Source: Ignavibacteria bacterium
GTDB lineage: Bacteria; Bacteroidota; Ignavibacteria; Tepidaquicellales; Tepidaquicellaceae
Assembly (NCBI GenBank): GCA_016719565.1
Contig: JADJYU010000003.1
Coordinates: 620,001 to 684,000 of the forward strand
DNA length: 64,000 nucleotides
Reading direction: 5' to 3'
Below are positions 44,852 to 53,725 of this stretch, piece after piece; within the stretch, counting starts at the first letter, position 1, and every line of letters starts with the position of its first letter. Position numbers and translations under genes: made by a program. The notes under the pieces were generated by a model, which saw only the letters and a program-made list of their open reading frames with translations, did not search any database and was not told the origin of the DNA.

Positions 44852-44879
44852 AATATATATTCATTTCAAAGCTATGCAA
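44852..44879 (-). promoter_or_regulatory. Candidate promoter of the rimP-nusA-infB operon
   Basis: On the minus strand TTGCAT (44879-44874), 16 bases and TATATT (44857-44852) resemble a sigma-70 promoter. Transcription would begin at the very foot of the hairpin at 44823-44850. The assignment is by consensus only. Confidence 0.45.
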
Positions 44880-45127
44880 ATTAGGTTTAATAAGGGAAAA
44901 TTTCAAGGCATTGTTTGCAGTCTTTCAAATTCTTGAAATTATTTCAACTTCAATATTCAGTTTTCATGAACACCTTCCGTGGTCTTTTCTAAAAGCCATT
45001 TTAAAATAGTATATGATTATAAAAATGATTTTAATTATATTTATCTAAATTAATTCAAAGCCGTTAATATTAAAATATTCGTCGGCGATTTTATAAATTC
45101 ATTTTTATTAATCAAATCTTAAAAATT

Positions 45128-46635
45128 ATGAAAAAAGCATTACAGGTATTTACAGCACTTTTAATTTTTGCTTTAACAGGTTATTCCTTTGCCGGACCCA
45201 GGATCACTTTCACGGAGCTTATTACCGACGCTGAAAATGATTCAAAGTTAGTTTCAGCTGCACATCAGCTTGCCGCTCAGAAAAACCTGCCTGTCACCAT
45301 TCTTACTGCAGATAAAGTAATGTTAGACGCTAAGGGAATTGAAAACGGGAAAGTAGTTTATTCAGTTGTAACAAATCCGGCTGATATCTACCATAACTCT
45401 TTCACAGTATTTTTTGAAGAAGCGGAAAGTAGATTTGACCTTTCAGCTTCTCTCTTAATTTATCCCAATGGTAATGTAACTGATAATACAAACGGACTAT
45501 ACAGATATCAGCTTGATAATAATACACGGGGTCTGGAAAATTTCTGCTAATAGCCGACTGGACATTTGACAGAGTATGGGCTTTTAATCCGCAAAACGGC
45601 AATATTATCGATACAGCTTTTATTTCACACAGCAATCCTCAGCTGCAGAGTCCGAAGCACGCATTGCAGACTCATGACAATTTTATTTTAGTGGCTGATC
45701 AGATCTCGGATCTGGTTCAGAAGTTTGATACAAACGGAACATACATCAGTCATTTTGCGCCTTCCGGCGGAGTAAATACATCTATAGTTGATAACATGAG
45801 AGGAATTGCTTTCAGACCAAATCGCAATCTACTCGCAACTGTCGGCAGCGGCGCAAATCAGAATACTGTGCAGGAATTTGATATAAGCGGAAATCATATC
45901 GGAAGTTTTATATCTCTAGGTACATTGAACAGTCCTTTTGATGTACATTACAGAAACAGCGACATACTTGTCTCAAACTCGTCAGGTCCAAATGACATCA
46001 CAAGTTATGATCATAACGGTGTATTTATTTCAAACTTTATTGCAAGTCCTAATCTGGCTTTTCCTCAGCAAATATTAAGACTTCCAAACGGAAACCTGGC
46101 TGTATGCGGATTCAGTTCGCCGTCCGGACTTATTCTCTTTGATGCTTCCGGAAATTACATTCGATCTCTTATTGGTGTTACAGGTTTGCGCGGCGCTTAT
46201 CTTCTTGACAACGGAAATTATCTTGTAACAAATGGTGCCGGCGTGCATGAATTAGACAGCGCATCGGGCAGTTTAATAAGAACCGTAGTTGGGGGAACTA
46301 ACTTTCAATATGTTTCCGAATATTTTCCGGGAGGACTTGTAGGTCTTTCAAATATCTCTAATGCAGTTCCGGAAAAATTTTCATTAAGTCAGAATTATCC
46401 TAATCCCTTCAATCCGGAAACAAAAATCAATTATCAGATCACTGAATCAGGTAATGTAAATTTATCAGTTTATGATGTACTCGGAAATGAAGTAGTGACA
46501 CTGGTGAATGAGAAGCAAAACCCGGGGACGTATTCAGTTAATTTTGACGGAAGTAATTTTTCCAGTGGTGTATATTTTTATAAATTAATTACTGGTGACT
46601 TTTCTGAAACAAAGAGTATGATATTGATGAAGTAA
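45128..46635 (+). pseudogene. T9SS-secreted NHL-like beta-propeller protein, frameshifted
   Basis: The first frame (45128-45550) has a signal peptide (MKKALQVFTALLIFALTGYSFAG) and a domain reaching YRYQLDNNTRG. A second frame continues at once with KFLLIADWTFDRVWAFN, through propeller-like repeats (QKFDTNGTYISHFAPSG, VQEFDISGNHIGSF, DNGNYLVTNGAG), and ends in a T9SS type A sorting domain (QNYPNPFNPETKINYQI ... SGVYFYKL ... SMILMK). One missing base near the four G at 45530-45533 explains the break; adding it restores a 502-residue protein with signal peptide and tail. It could be a real pseudogene or a sequence error. Confidence 0.8.
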
Positions 46636-46663
46636 TGTAACTTAGTTAACTTGATATAATTTT

Positions 46664-46703
46664 AAAAGCAGAGTTTCGTAATAAATCAGAAACTCTGCTT
46701 TTT
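46664..46703 (+). terminator. Terminator after T9SS gene
   Basis: AAAAGCAGAGTTTC and GAAACTCTGCTTTT form a perfect 14-bp stem with an 11-base loop and end in a T run. It lies 28 bases after the stop codon of the T9SS gene. Confidence 0.9.
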
Positions 46704-46888
46704 AATTTGAAAGAAGTTATTTATTAAATAAATTGATGACATAAAATTTATCTACTTTTTTTTTATATAATCTAAAGAATTCTGTTACCGGAATGTGATC
46801 TTAAAGTTTTATTTAAAGTGTAAAACTTGCCGCCGGGGTTGGTGTTGCTCCTTCCACCAGCCTCATAAAAACGTAATAACTCAGAGAG
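46704..46888. other. Non-coding gap before array 2
   Basis: About 185 AT-rich bases with no supported gene. Minus-strand open reading continues from array 2 into this gap and ends near 46772 with NTNPGGKFY, resembling the NPAGRY that follows array 1. Confidence 0.4.
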
Positions 46889-47224
46889 AAGACTCAAATC
46901 TTCAAAGCGAAGACACAAAACTTTCGAAAGAAGACACAAAACTTTCGAAAGAAGACACAAAACTTTCGAAAGAAGACACAAAACTTTCGAGCAAAGACAC
47001 AAAACTTTCGAGAGGAGACATTTAACTTTAGAGCGGAGACATTTACCTTTAAAAAGAAAACTAATAAAGCCAGAGCGGAGACATTCAACTCTCAAGCGAA
47101 GACTGTCAACATTAAAAAGAAGACTGTTAGCATCAAAAAGAAGACTGTTAACACTCAGACGAAGACACTTAACACCCAAACAAAGGTATTTAACATCCAA
47201 GCGAAGACACATAGCAGCCAGTTT
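46889..47224. repeat. 21-bp tandem repeat array 2, 16 units
   Basis: Sixteen units of exactly 21 bp start at 46889. The core unit is AAGACACAAAACTTTCGAAAG, repeated almost exactly in units 2-5; units on both sides are progressively diverged (GAGACATTTAACTTTAGAGCG, AAGACTGTTAACACTCAGACG). The plus strand can be read as EDTKLSK heptapeptides and the minus strand as KVLCLLS heptapeptides, but no start site, signal or known domain supports a protein. Confidence 0.9.
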
Positions 47225-47256
47225 TAGAACTTACTCAGTAACGCAAAGAATATTTA

Positions 47257-47505
47257 CAGTTGTTCTGATCTTTGAAGCTATGGGTCGAAGCGGCGCATTA
47301 GCTGGTCTAAGTTTGTAAATGTGAATCAAGATCCGGAAGCAGTGAGTCGAAACCCCGCAACAGTTGGTCGGAGACGAGCAGCTGCAATTTAATTTCTGTA
47401 ACAGTTAAGCGAAGGCCTGCTTCAGTTAGTCGAAGCCGGACATCAGTGAATCAAAACCTGCAGCATTGAGTCGAGACCGTGAATCAGTTGGTCGAAGCCG
47501 GATAT
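47257..47505. repeat. Degenerate 20-21-bp tandem repeat array 3, 12 units
   Basis: Twelve units with consensus near CAGTTGGTCGAAGCCGGATAT follow array 2 after 32 bases. Three units are 20 bp and the rest 21 bp, and stop codons occur in every plus frame examined, so this array is not coding. The unit differs from those of arrays 1 and 2. Confidence 0.8.
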
Positions 47506-47513
47506 AGATGTAT

Positions 47514-48233
47514 TTAATGCGGTGAAATTTTAAGTTTTATGCACCTGACAGAAAAACCATATTCTTTATATCCGGCTAATCTGTTTACACTTCCGAAAGC
47601 GCTTCCGAGACTTACGTACCTGGCTTTTCCCTCGCTTTCATCAGAACTCCACATATAGCAGTTATAGTCTTTCACATTGAAATTTCCATAGTAGTATCTG
47701 TATCCTCCCGGCAGAGCAGAGAATCCGCTTTCATCGGTTCCGTTTCCGTCGGCGGCCCAGTCGTTCGCGCTTTTCATTTTACTGCCTGCGTTTTTTTCAC
47801 CTCCGAGAAATTCAGTCAGAGCATTCCAGTCACTGTCATCAGGTATCCGCCATCCTTCGGGAGCAAGCCCTCTCGGATCATTCACCGCATACCAGTTGTA
47901 CAGCTTTCCAAATTTTTTGCCGTTCTCAGGATCATTATTATAATAGCACCATGCGGGTTTACCTTCAAGCCCGGCTTTCTCCCAGTCTGCATTATTTGTT
48001 ATTTCCTCTATCGCATCTCCATTTCTGAATACAGAAACATCAAGGTTTTCTTTCATCCAAACCTGTTCACCGATCTTGACAGATGGCTGCTCATTAAGAA
48101 CTGTAATGTCAGATTTGAGATCTTTTGAATTATTTATACGTGCAGCGCTGGTATAGGAGAACGGACCCGAAAATATTATTGTAAAAATTGCTCCTGATAA
48201 AAACAGTATTTTGAAAGATGTTTGTATATTCAT
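47514..48233 (-). CDS. Secreted FISUMP-domain protein
   Basis: The 239-residue protein has a signal peptide (hydrophobic ILFLSGAIFTIIFSGPF). It then has a FISUMP domain (Fibrobacter succinogenes major paralogous domain): VKIGEQVWMKENLDVSVF, AWCYYNNDPENGKKFGKLYNW, GLAPEGWRIPDDSDWNALTEFLGG, SGFSALPGGYRYYYG, YMWSSDE, and CIKL near the end. These domains occur in many secreted proteins of Fibrobacteres and Bacteroidota; their role is not established. There is no T9SS tail. It begins immediately after array 3. Confidence 0.88.
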   Translation of the reverse strand: MNIQTSFKILFLSGAIFTIIFSGPFSYTSAARINNSKDLKSDITVLNEQPSVKIGEQVWMKENLDVSVFRNGDAIEEITNNADWEKAGLEGKPAWCYYNNDPENGKKFGKLYNWYAVNDPRGLAPEGWRIPDDSDWNALTEFLGGEKNAGSKMKSANDWAADGNGTDESGFSALPGGYRYYYGNFNVKDYNCYMWSSDESEGKARYVSLGSAFGSVNRLAGYKEYGFSVRCIKLKISPH

Positions 48234-48440
48234 TTATATTAAATTTTAGTTCAAAATTAAGTTGCAGAATAATTATATTTTAGATGTGGAATTAAAAGTC
48301 AAAAAATATTTTATCGTAAAGCTGAAATAGCTGATACACCGGCAAAGAGTAAACAAATGAATTACTTTTAAAATGCGGACTGATATGACTGTAATATTTT
48401 TAAAATTTGAATTCATAATATTTTTAAAAAAAATCACGTT
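48234..48440. other. Non-coding gap between divergent secreted genes
   Basis: About 207 AT-rich bases separate two divergent genes and should hold both promoters. No clear consensus promoter, repeat or RNA was recognised. Confidence 0.4.
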
Positions 48441-49085
48441 ATGAAAAAAACTTTGCTGAGTATACTATTCCTGATTTCTCTTTCCGGCAGTCTGCAGGCG
48501 GGAATATATTATTCTCCTCCCGATTCGACAGAGAAAAGCGATACAGTAAAATACAAATTTGAGATCCGGCAATTGCCTTTAATCAAAACAGATTCTGAAA
48601 CTGAAATTGTATTTGACGGATCCGGTCTGGCGCCTCAAAACGTAAGAGTTATTTTCAATGAATTCTTTAAACAATATATGGCTATCAAAGACGCTCTTGT
48701 CTATAATGACTCATACAGCGCTGTCAGGAATACAGTAAAACTGCTTGATGATATGAGATCGAAATCAGCAGACATCGACGTACTCAATAAAGATGACATC
48801 TGGATCTTCTTCATAAGTAATTATGATAATATCAGGAGAAAAGCGGAATCAGCCAGGTTCATTTCTGAGCAGAGATTTTTGTTTAATGAAATTACTACAG
48901 GGTTAAAGACTTTTATAAAACAATACGGACTTTATGATAAAACAATTTATCTGATGCAGAACACTTCTGACTCAGCATCAGTCAATGCGGAATGGTTATC
49001 AGATAAGAGAGCTAAAAAGAATCCGTACCTGGGTTTATTGAATGATACTAACTTTGTTAAAGTCAAAGAAGTCTGGAAATTTTAG
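48441..49085 (+). CDS. Secreted DUF3347-like protein lacking its usual Cys motif
   Basis: The 214-residue protein has a signal peptide (MKKTLLSILFLISLSGSLQA). A helical domain follows (VIFNEFFKQYMAIKDALVYND ... ISEQRFLFNEITTGLKTFIK) ending with AEWLSDKRAKKNPYLG. This layout resembles DUF3347 proteins, in which a Tyr-Cys-Pro-Met metal-site motif precedes the W-L-S ... NPYYG stretch. Here the corresponding position reads IYLMQNT, so the cysteine is missing. The match is by pattern only. It is followed by a terminator-like hairpin. Confidence 0.55.
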   Translation: MKKTLLSILFLISLSGSLQAGIYYSPPDSTEKSDTVKYKFEIRQLPLIKTDSETEIVFDGSGLAPQNVRVIFNEFFKQYMAIKDALVYNDSYSAVRNTVKLLDDMRSKSADIDVLNKDDIWIFFISNYDNIRRKAESARFISEQRFLFNEITTGLKTFIKQYGLYDKTIYLMQNTSDSASVNAEWLSDKRAKKNPYLGLLNDTNFVKVKEVWKF

Positions 49086-49130
49086 TTCGTATTTTCAATT
49101 GTTAAATTTTCCGGTAAGAAAATATACAAT

Positions 49131-49152
49131 ACCTGTGTAAGCAGGTTTTTTT
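49131..49152 (+). terminator. Short rho-independent terminator
   Basis: ACCTG and CAGGT form a 5-bp stem with a 6-base loop, directly followed by a run of seven T. It lies 45 bases after the stop of the DUF3347-like gene. Confidence 0.65.
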
Positions 49153-49225
49153 GTTTCAGGAAATGTCATTTGCAGATAATAGAAATTGAATTCTATTATA
49201 GCTAATTTCCAAAAATTAAATTTAT

Positions 49226-50947
49226 ATGAAAAAATTTCAATCAGTTTTATTTCTGCTATATATTTTATTCGCTACGGAGATTTTTTCTCAATGGTCTTCA
49301 GATTCAACAGTAAATCTTAAGATCAGCGATCTGAACGGTGATCAGGCGCTGCCGAAAATCTCATTAACTTCCGACGGAGGATGTTATATAAGCTGGTTTG
49401 ATAACAGGTCAGGAAGTTATGCCGTGTATCTTCAGAGATTAAATTCCACCGGAGTAAAGCAGTTTCCGAATGACGGAATTCTTATCAGCGGAAATCCGCA
49501 GAGTTCATCGCTTGTCGACTGGGATATGATAACTGATAACGCGGATAATGCAGTTATAGTATTTACGGATACGCGTAACGGCTCTTCAATAAATCCTTTT
49601 GCTTACAGGATCAGCCCTTCGGGAAATTTTCTCTGGGGAAGTAACGGAGTCGCTCTTGCAGGAGATGCAGGCACATATCAGGTTAATCCGAAAGTGATGC
49701 AGACATCGGATTCTAATTTTGTAATCACCTGGGTTTATAGTTCATCACCGAATAAAATTGCATTTCAAAAATTATCACCTGCTGGAGCAAAGCTCTGGGG
49801 CGCTGATCCCGTTTACGGCGAAGGCGGCGTATCTGAAAATTATACTTATCCGTCACTAGTGAGATCTGATAACGGATCTGTCATTGCACTATGGAGCGGA
49901 TATACCGGCACTTTCATTAGTCCGGGAAATTACCGTCTTTACAGCAGAAAAATTTCTTCAGGCGCAGCTGCAGTGTGGCAGGATACAGTTTATTCACTCG
50001 GAAGAGTTTCAGGATTTTTTGTACCGAAGATCTTCAGTGACGGAAATAACGGAGCGCTTTATGTCTGGCAGGATGACAGAAATTCATCAAATCTTCAGAG
50101 CTCGTATGTTCAGCACATCACTTCCGCAGGCATAAGAAATTTTCCGCTGAATGGTTCGGAAGCATCACAGTCTGCGGGCAATAATAAATTCGATGCATGG
50201 GCTTCTTATATGTCAGCAACAGGAGAAACCTATTTAGTTTTCAAAATGGCGAATTCAAATCAAAGTCAGTTCGCAGTATACGGACAGAAATTATCATCAT
50301 CAGGAGACAGACAGTGGGGAAATGACGGAAGAGAATTTTTGCCGTTCGGTCAGAATTCTATGGAAAGATTATTGGTCTTAACAAAAGATACTTCAATTGT
50401 ATTTTCATTTAATGAATCCCTATTCGGATCAGCTAATAATCAGATAAGATATTTTAATTCAGACAGAAACGGAAATATCGGATGGGGCGGATACATACAT
50501 TATCTGAGCAGCGTGAGTTCTGAAAAATTAAGACTCACCGGAGTTATAAATTCCTTGGGGATGAGTATGCTTGCCTGGAGCGACAGAAGGCAGGACGGCG
50601 GCGGGATTTATGCGCAGAACATAAATTCAAACGGCTCACTCGGAAATCTGACGGGAATAAATTTAAATCAATACGAAACTCCTGACGGATATTTCCTTTC
50701 ACAAAATTATCCGAATCCTTTCAACCCTAAAACAATTATCAGTTATCAATTATCAATGCACAGTGATGTAACATTGAAAGTATTTGATGTGACCGGGAGC
50801 GAAGTATCGACACTTATTAATGAGAGTCAGAATACGGGCACATATTCGGTTGAATTCGACGGAAGTAATTTTCCGAGCGGTGTATATATTTACAAACTGA
50901 CAGCGGGAGGATCTGAAGCAGTGAGAAGAATGATCCTGATAAAGTGA
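49226..50947 (+). CDS. T9SS-secreted beta-propeller-like protein
   Basis: The 573-residue protein has a signal peptide (VLFLLYILFATEIFSQ) and a large repetitive region in which W-x-D-x-R recurs (ISWFDNRSGSYAVYLQRL, VWQDDRNSSNL, LAWSDRRQDGGGIYAQ). This suggests a propeller-like fold. It ends in a T9SS type A sorting domain (QNYPNPFNPKTIISYQLS ... FPSGVYIYKL ... RMILIK). The sorting-domain DNA again contains 7-bp repeat units (50734-50761). It lies upstream of the beta-barrel gene and may be cotranscribed with it. Confidence 0.8.
   Translation: MKKFQSVLFLLYILFATEIFSQWSSDSTVNLKISDLNGDQALPKISLTSDGGCYISWFDNRSGSYAVYLQRLNSTGVKQFPNDGILISGNPQSSSLVDWDMITDNADNAVIVFTDTRNGSSINPFAYRISPSGNFLWGSNGVALAGDAGTYQVNPKVMQTSDSNFVITWVYSSSPNKIAFQKLSPAGAKLWGADPVYGEGGVSENYTYPSLVRSDNGSVIALWSGYTGTFISPGNYRLYSRKISSGAAAVWQDTVYSLGRVSGFFVPKIFSDGNNGALYVWQDDRNSSNLQSSYVQHITSAGIRNFPLNGSEASQSAGNNKFDAWASYMSATGETYLVFKMANSNQSQFAVYGQKLSSSGDRQWGNDGREFLPFGQNSMERLLVLTKDTSIVFSFNESLFGSANNQIRYFNSDRNGNIGWGGYIHYLSSVSSEKLRLTGVINSLGMSMLAWSDRRQDGGGIYAQNINSNGSLGNLTGINLNQYETPDGYFLSQNYPNPFNPKTIISYQLSMHSDVTLKVFDVTGSEVSTLINESQNTGTYSVEFDGSNFPSGVYIYKLTAGGSEAVRRMILIK
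50734..50761 (+). repeat. 7-bp repeat inside sorting-domain coding sequence
   Basis: Four units: AATTATC, AGTTATC, AATTATC, AATGCAC, encoding the IISYQLSMH stretch. Confidence 0.6.
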
Positions 50948-50980
50948 ATATTTTAAATTTAGCATGAGAATATTTTTTAT

Positions 50981-51568
50981 ATGCGAAATAAAAAATCAGG
51001 ATTAAATGTGTTAATAATTCTGTCAGTACTTTTTAGCATTGTCAGTTCAGGTACATTGTCAGCTCAACAGTCCGGTGTAAGATTAAATTCTGAAAATCCT
51101 TATCTGAATTTCCGGCAGGACAGACAGCAGACTGCATTTGAAGATATTAGTCTTTTAGCAATACTGTTCCCTTTAAATCCGATCTTTCTTATTGAGAATA
51201 AAAGATTTTATGCAGGCAGCACAAAGGAATTTTCGATAGGTAAATTTCCGTTCGGAAGATTTGCAGCTGAGTATTCGCTTATTTTCAGAGAGACGCGTGT
51301 AAATCATTTAAGGCTTTCATACAACTTCGACATACCTCTTGAAGCTGGAGATATTGCAGCGGTTATACTTTCCGCAGGAGGCGGATATTTCACGGACTTC
51401 GACAAGAAGGGATATTTCCCGCAATTGTCTTTTGGCATACTGCTTCCTGCAACAGAAATTATTGCCGTCAATCTATATTTTAAAACTCGTTATACCTTTA
51501 TGGATGACAAATCGAAATCAGATATATTTGATATTTCACTCGGGTTCAGCGCAGCATATTATTTTTAA
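50981..51568 (+). CDS. Predicted outer-membrane beta-barrel protein
   Basis: The 195-residue protein has a signal peptide (VLIILSVLFSIVSSGTLSAQ) and then about eight amphipathic strands (FAAEYSLIFRE, HLRLSYNFDI, VILSAGGGYFT, LSFGILLPAT, VNLYFKTRYTF), ending in aromatic AAYYF. A C-terminal Phe after alternating aromatic residues fits an outer-membrane barrel recognised by BamA. No specific family is recognised. It ends directly before the ThiF-like gene (TAA then ATG), so the genes are probably coupled. Confidence 0.65.
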   Translation: MRNKKSGLNVLIILSVLFSIVSSGTLSAQQSGVRLNSENPYLNFRQDRQQTAFEDISLLAILFPLNPIFLIENKRFYAGSTKEFSIGKFPFGRFAAEYSLIFRETRVNHLRLSYNFDIPLEAGDIAAVILSAGGGYFTDFDKKGYFPQLSFGILLPATEIIAVNLYFKTRYTFMDDKSKSDIFDISLGFSAAYYF

Positions 51569-52288
51569 ATGAATACAAAAACGGCATATATGACAGACAG
51601 ATATGAAAGACAGATCAGACTGAAAGAGATCGGAGCTGATGGACAAATGAAATTGAAAGAAGGATCCGTACTTGTCATCGGCGCGGGCGGAATAGGATGT
51701 CCGCTGCTGTCATATCTTTGCGCAGCGGGAGTAGGTAAGATCGGAATAGTTGATTTCGATAAAGTGGACATTACAAATCTGCACAGACAGGTACTTTATA
51801 ATGAGGTGCAGACTGGAATGTACAAAACCGAAGCTGCGCTGAATAATCTGATCAGGTTAAATTCCGAAACCGAATTCAGTGTATTTAATACAAGCATAGG
51901 GAAATCAAACGGAGGTAATATCATCAGAGAATTTGATATCGTTGCCGATGCGACCGATAATTTAAGATCGAGATATATAATCAATGATCTCTGCATTGAA
52001 AGGAAGAAGCCATTAATATGGGGAGCGGTTAATAAATTTGAACTGCAGGTTTCAGTATTTAACTACAATGGCGGAGCTGATCTCAGAAAAGTATTTCCGG
52101 AAATAAATTCAGATGCTAATTTAAAAAGCTGTGAAGAGCAGGGAGTAACCGGACCTGTTCCGGGAATAGCTGCAATGCTGATGTCTGCAGAAGCGATCAA
52201 GATCATTACCGGCTGCGGAGTTGTATTGAGCAATGAAATGCTCATTATAAATACTCTAAATAATGAATATAGAAAAATTGCATTCTGA
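51569..52288 (+). CDS. ThiF/MoeB-family adenylyltransferase
   Basis: The 239-residue protein has the E1-like ATP-binding fold: RYERQIRLKEIG (about residues 11-22), GAGGIGCPLLSYLCAAG, IGIVDFDKVDITNLHRQVLY, and SCEEQGVTGPVPGIAAMLMS with the catalytic-region Cys. MoeB adenylates MoaD for molybdopterin synthesis; ThiF does the same for ThiS. The zinc-binding CxxC pairs of E. coli MoeB are not seen. Placement directly before moaE and moaC-mog supports the MoeB role, though MoaD is not found in the window. Confidence 0.8.
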   Translation: MNTKTAYMTDRYERQIRLKEIGADGQMKLKEGSVLVIGAGGIGCPLLSYLCAAGVGKIGIVDFDKVDITNLHRQVLYNEVQTGMYKTEAALNNLIRLNSETEFSVFNTSIGKSNGGNIIREFDIVADATDNLRSRYIINDLCIERKKPLIWGAVNKFELQVSVFNYNGGADLRKVFPEINSDANLKSCEEQGVTGPVPGIAAMLMSAEAIKIITGCGVVLSNEMLIINTLNNEYRKIAF

Positions 52289-52334
52289 AATGAGATCATT
52301 GATAATAATTTAATCTAATTATTCTGTTTTACTG

Positions 52335-52742
52335 ATGGAAAAAAAATATAAATATTTAACTGAAGGGAAAATAGATCCGGAACAAATATTAACCGGACTG
52401 AAAAGTAATGAACAAATTACAGAAGCCGGCGCACAGTTTATTTTTATCGGAAGAGTGAGGAGCGATATTGTTAATGGTCATTCAGTAAAAAGTCTACTGT
52501 ATTCAGCTTATGCTGAAATGGCTGAAAGAATAATCGGGAAGATCAGAGAAGAAATAATAAATGAATATAAACTGACCGGGCTGGAAATTATTCACGGCAT
52601 TGGTAATATCAAAGCGGGTGAAATATCATTCTATGTTTCAGGAGTTTCAACTCACAGAGGCAGAACGTCTGAAGCAGTTGATATGACGGTAAAGAGAATT
52701 AAAAAGGAAGTTCCTGTCTGGAAGAAAGATGTTTTTAATTAA
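52335..52742 (+). CDS. moaE: Molybdopterin synthase large subunit MoaE
   Basis: MoaE with MoaD converts precursor Z to molybdopterin by adding sulfur. The 135-residue protein has FIGRVRSDIVNGHSVKSLLY, YAEMAERIIGKIREEI, the STHRGRTSEAVDM stretch and the C-terminal IKKEVPVWKKDVF, where the lysines before and after PVW match conserved active-site lysines of the family. One deviation is HGIG in place of the usual HRxG. It lies 46 bases after the MoeB-like gene. Confidence 0.9.
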   Translation: MEKKYKYLTEGKIDPEQILTGLKSNEQITEAGAQFIFIGRVRSDIVNGHSVKSLLYSAYAEMAERIIGKIREEIINEYKLTGLEIIHGIGNIKAGEISFYVSGVSTHRGRTSEAVDMTVKRIKKEVPVWKKDVFN

Positions 52743-52756
52743 TCAGATAAAGTGAA

Positions 52757-53665
52757 ATGATAGACATTACAAATAAGATAAATACATTAAGGACGGCTAC
52801 GGCTAAAGCTGTATTGAAAGTTTCCGGTGTAAGCATAAAAGCGATTAAGGAGAATGCCGTTCCGAAAGGAGATGTATTCGCATCAGCGCGGACTGCAGGA
52901 TTATTAGGGGTGAAGAATACGAGTCTTACCCTTCCTCACTGCCATCCGATACCTGTTGAATATACTGATATAAATTTTTTTGTAAGAAAGAATAATATTA
53001 TAGAAATAAATATAGAAGTGAAAACAATTTATAAAACGGGATGTGAGATGGAAGCGCTTTACGGAGCATCGGTCTGCGCTCTTACTGTCTATGACATGCT
53101 GAAGCCGATCGATAAAAATATTGTCATCGGCGAAATTTCACTTACAGGCAAGAGCGGGGGTAAATCCGATAATCTAATCAGCAGCGCGGTAAATTTGAAA
53201 TCGACTGTACTAGTGGTATCGGATTCAGTCTTTTCAGGAAAATCAATGGACATGTCAGGAAAGATCATTATAGATAAACTGAAGTCATACGGAATTAAAG
53301 TTAATAAGCTTCTCACTGTTCCGGATGATGAGAAACTACTAACAGAAAATATTAATAAAGAAATAAAGGACGGTGCTGACATGATCATTACTACCGGGGG
53401 AACCGGGGCGTCAGCAAGAGATATTACCGGAGAGACTGTCAGGAAAATGCTTGATAAAGATCTGACAGGGATCATGGAAGCTGCGAGATCATTTGGCCAG
53501 AACAAAACTCCGTATTCCATGATGTCAGACGGAGCAGCCGGATTCAAAGGCAATACGCTGATACTGACATTTCCCGGCTCACCTGCAGGTGTAAAAGATT
53601 ATCTCAATGCTTTATTACCCTATGTATTCCATTTGTTCGATGTCAGAAAAGGAAAGAGGCATTAG
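52757..53665 (+). CDS. Bifunctional MoaC-MogA/MoaB fusion
   Basis: The first about 140 residues are MoaC, which finishes cyclic pyranopterin monophosphate: ASARTAGLLGVKNTSLTLPH CHPIP region, VEYTDINFF and GCEMEALYGASVCALTVYDM. The remainder is a MogA/MoaB domain (STVLVVSDSVFSGKSMDMSG, DMIITTGGTGASARDITGET, LILTFPGSPAGVKDYLNALL), which adenylates molybdopterin before metal insertion. The two steps are normally separate genes; MoaC/MoaB fusions are known in other bacteria. It follows moaE by 14 bases. Confidence 0.92.
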   Translation: MIDITNKINTLRTATAKAVLKVSGVSIKAIKENAVPKGDVFASARTAGLLGVKNTSLTLPHCHPIPVEYTDINFFVRKNNIIEINIEVKTIYKTGCEMEALYGASVCALTVYDMLKPIDKNIVIGEISLTGKSGGKSDNLISSAVNLKSTVLVVSDSVFSGKSMDMSGKIIIDKLKSYGIKVNKLLTVPDDEKLLTENINKEIKDGADMIITTGGTGASARDITGETVRKMLDKDLTGIMEAARSFGQNKTPYSMMSDGAAGFKGNTLILTFPGSPAGVKDYLNALLPYVFHLFDVRKGKRH

Positions 53666-53725
53666 AAGACTTTTAATCTGTAAAATTTTCTATTTAAATA
53701 TCTGACGAAATAAATTCAGATACTG

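Noticed and set aside
44817..44906. Longer RimP N-terminus
   Set aside because: The extension would cross the terminator-like hairpin and poly-T tract and has no family similarity.
603..47505. CRISPR arrays
   Set aside because: The arrays are head-to-tail repeats with no unique spacers and no cas genes nearby.
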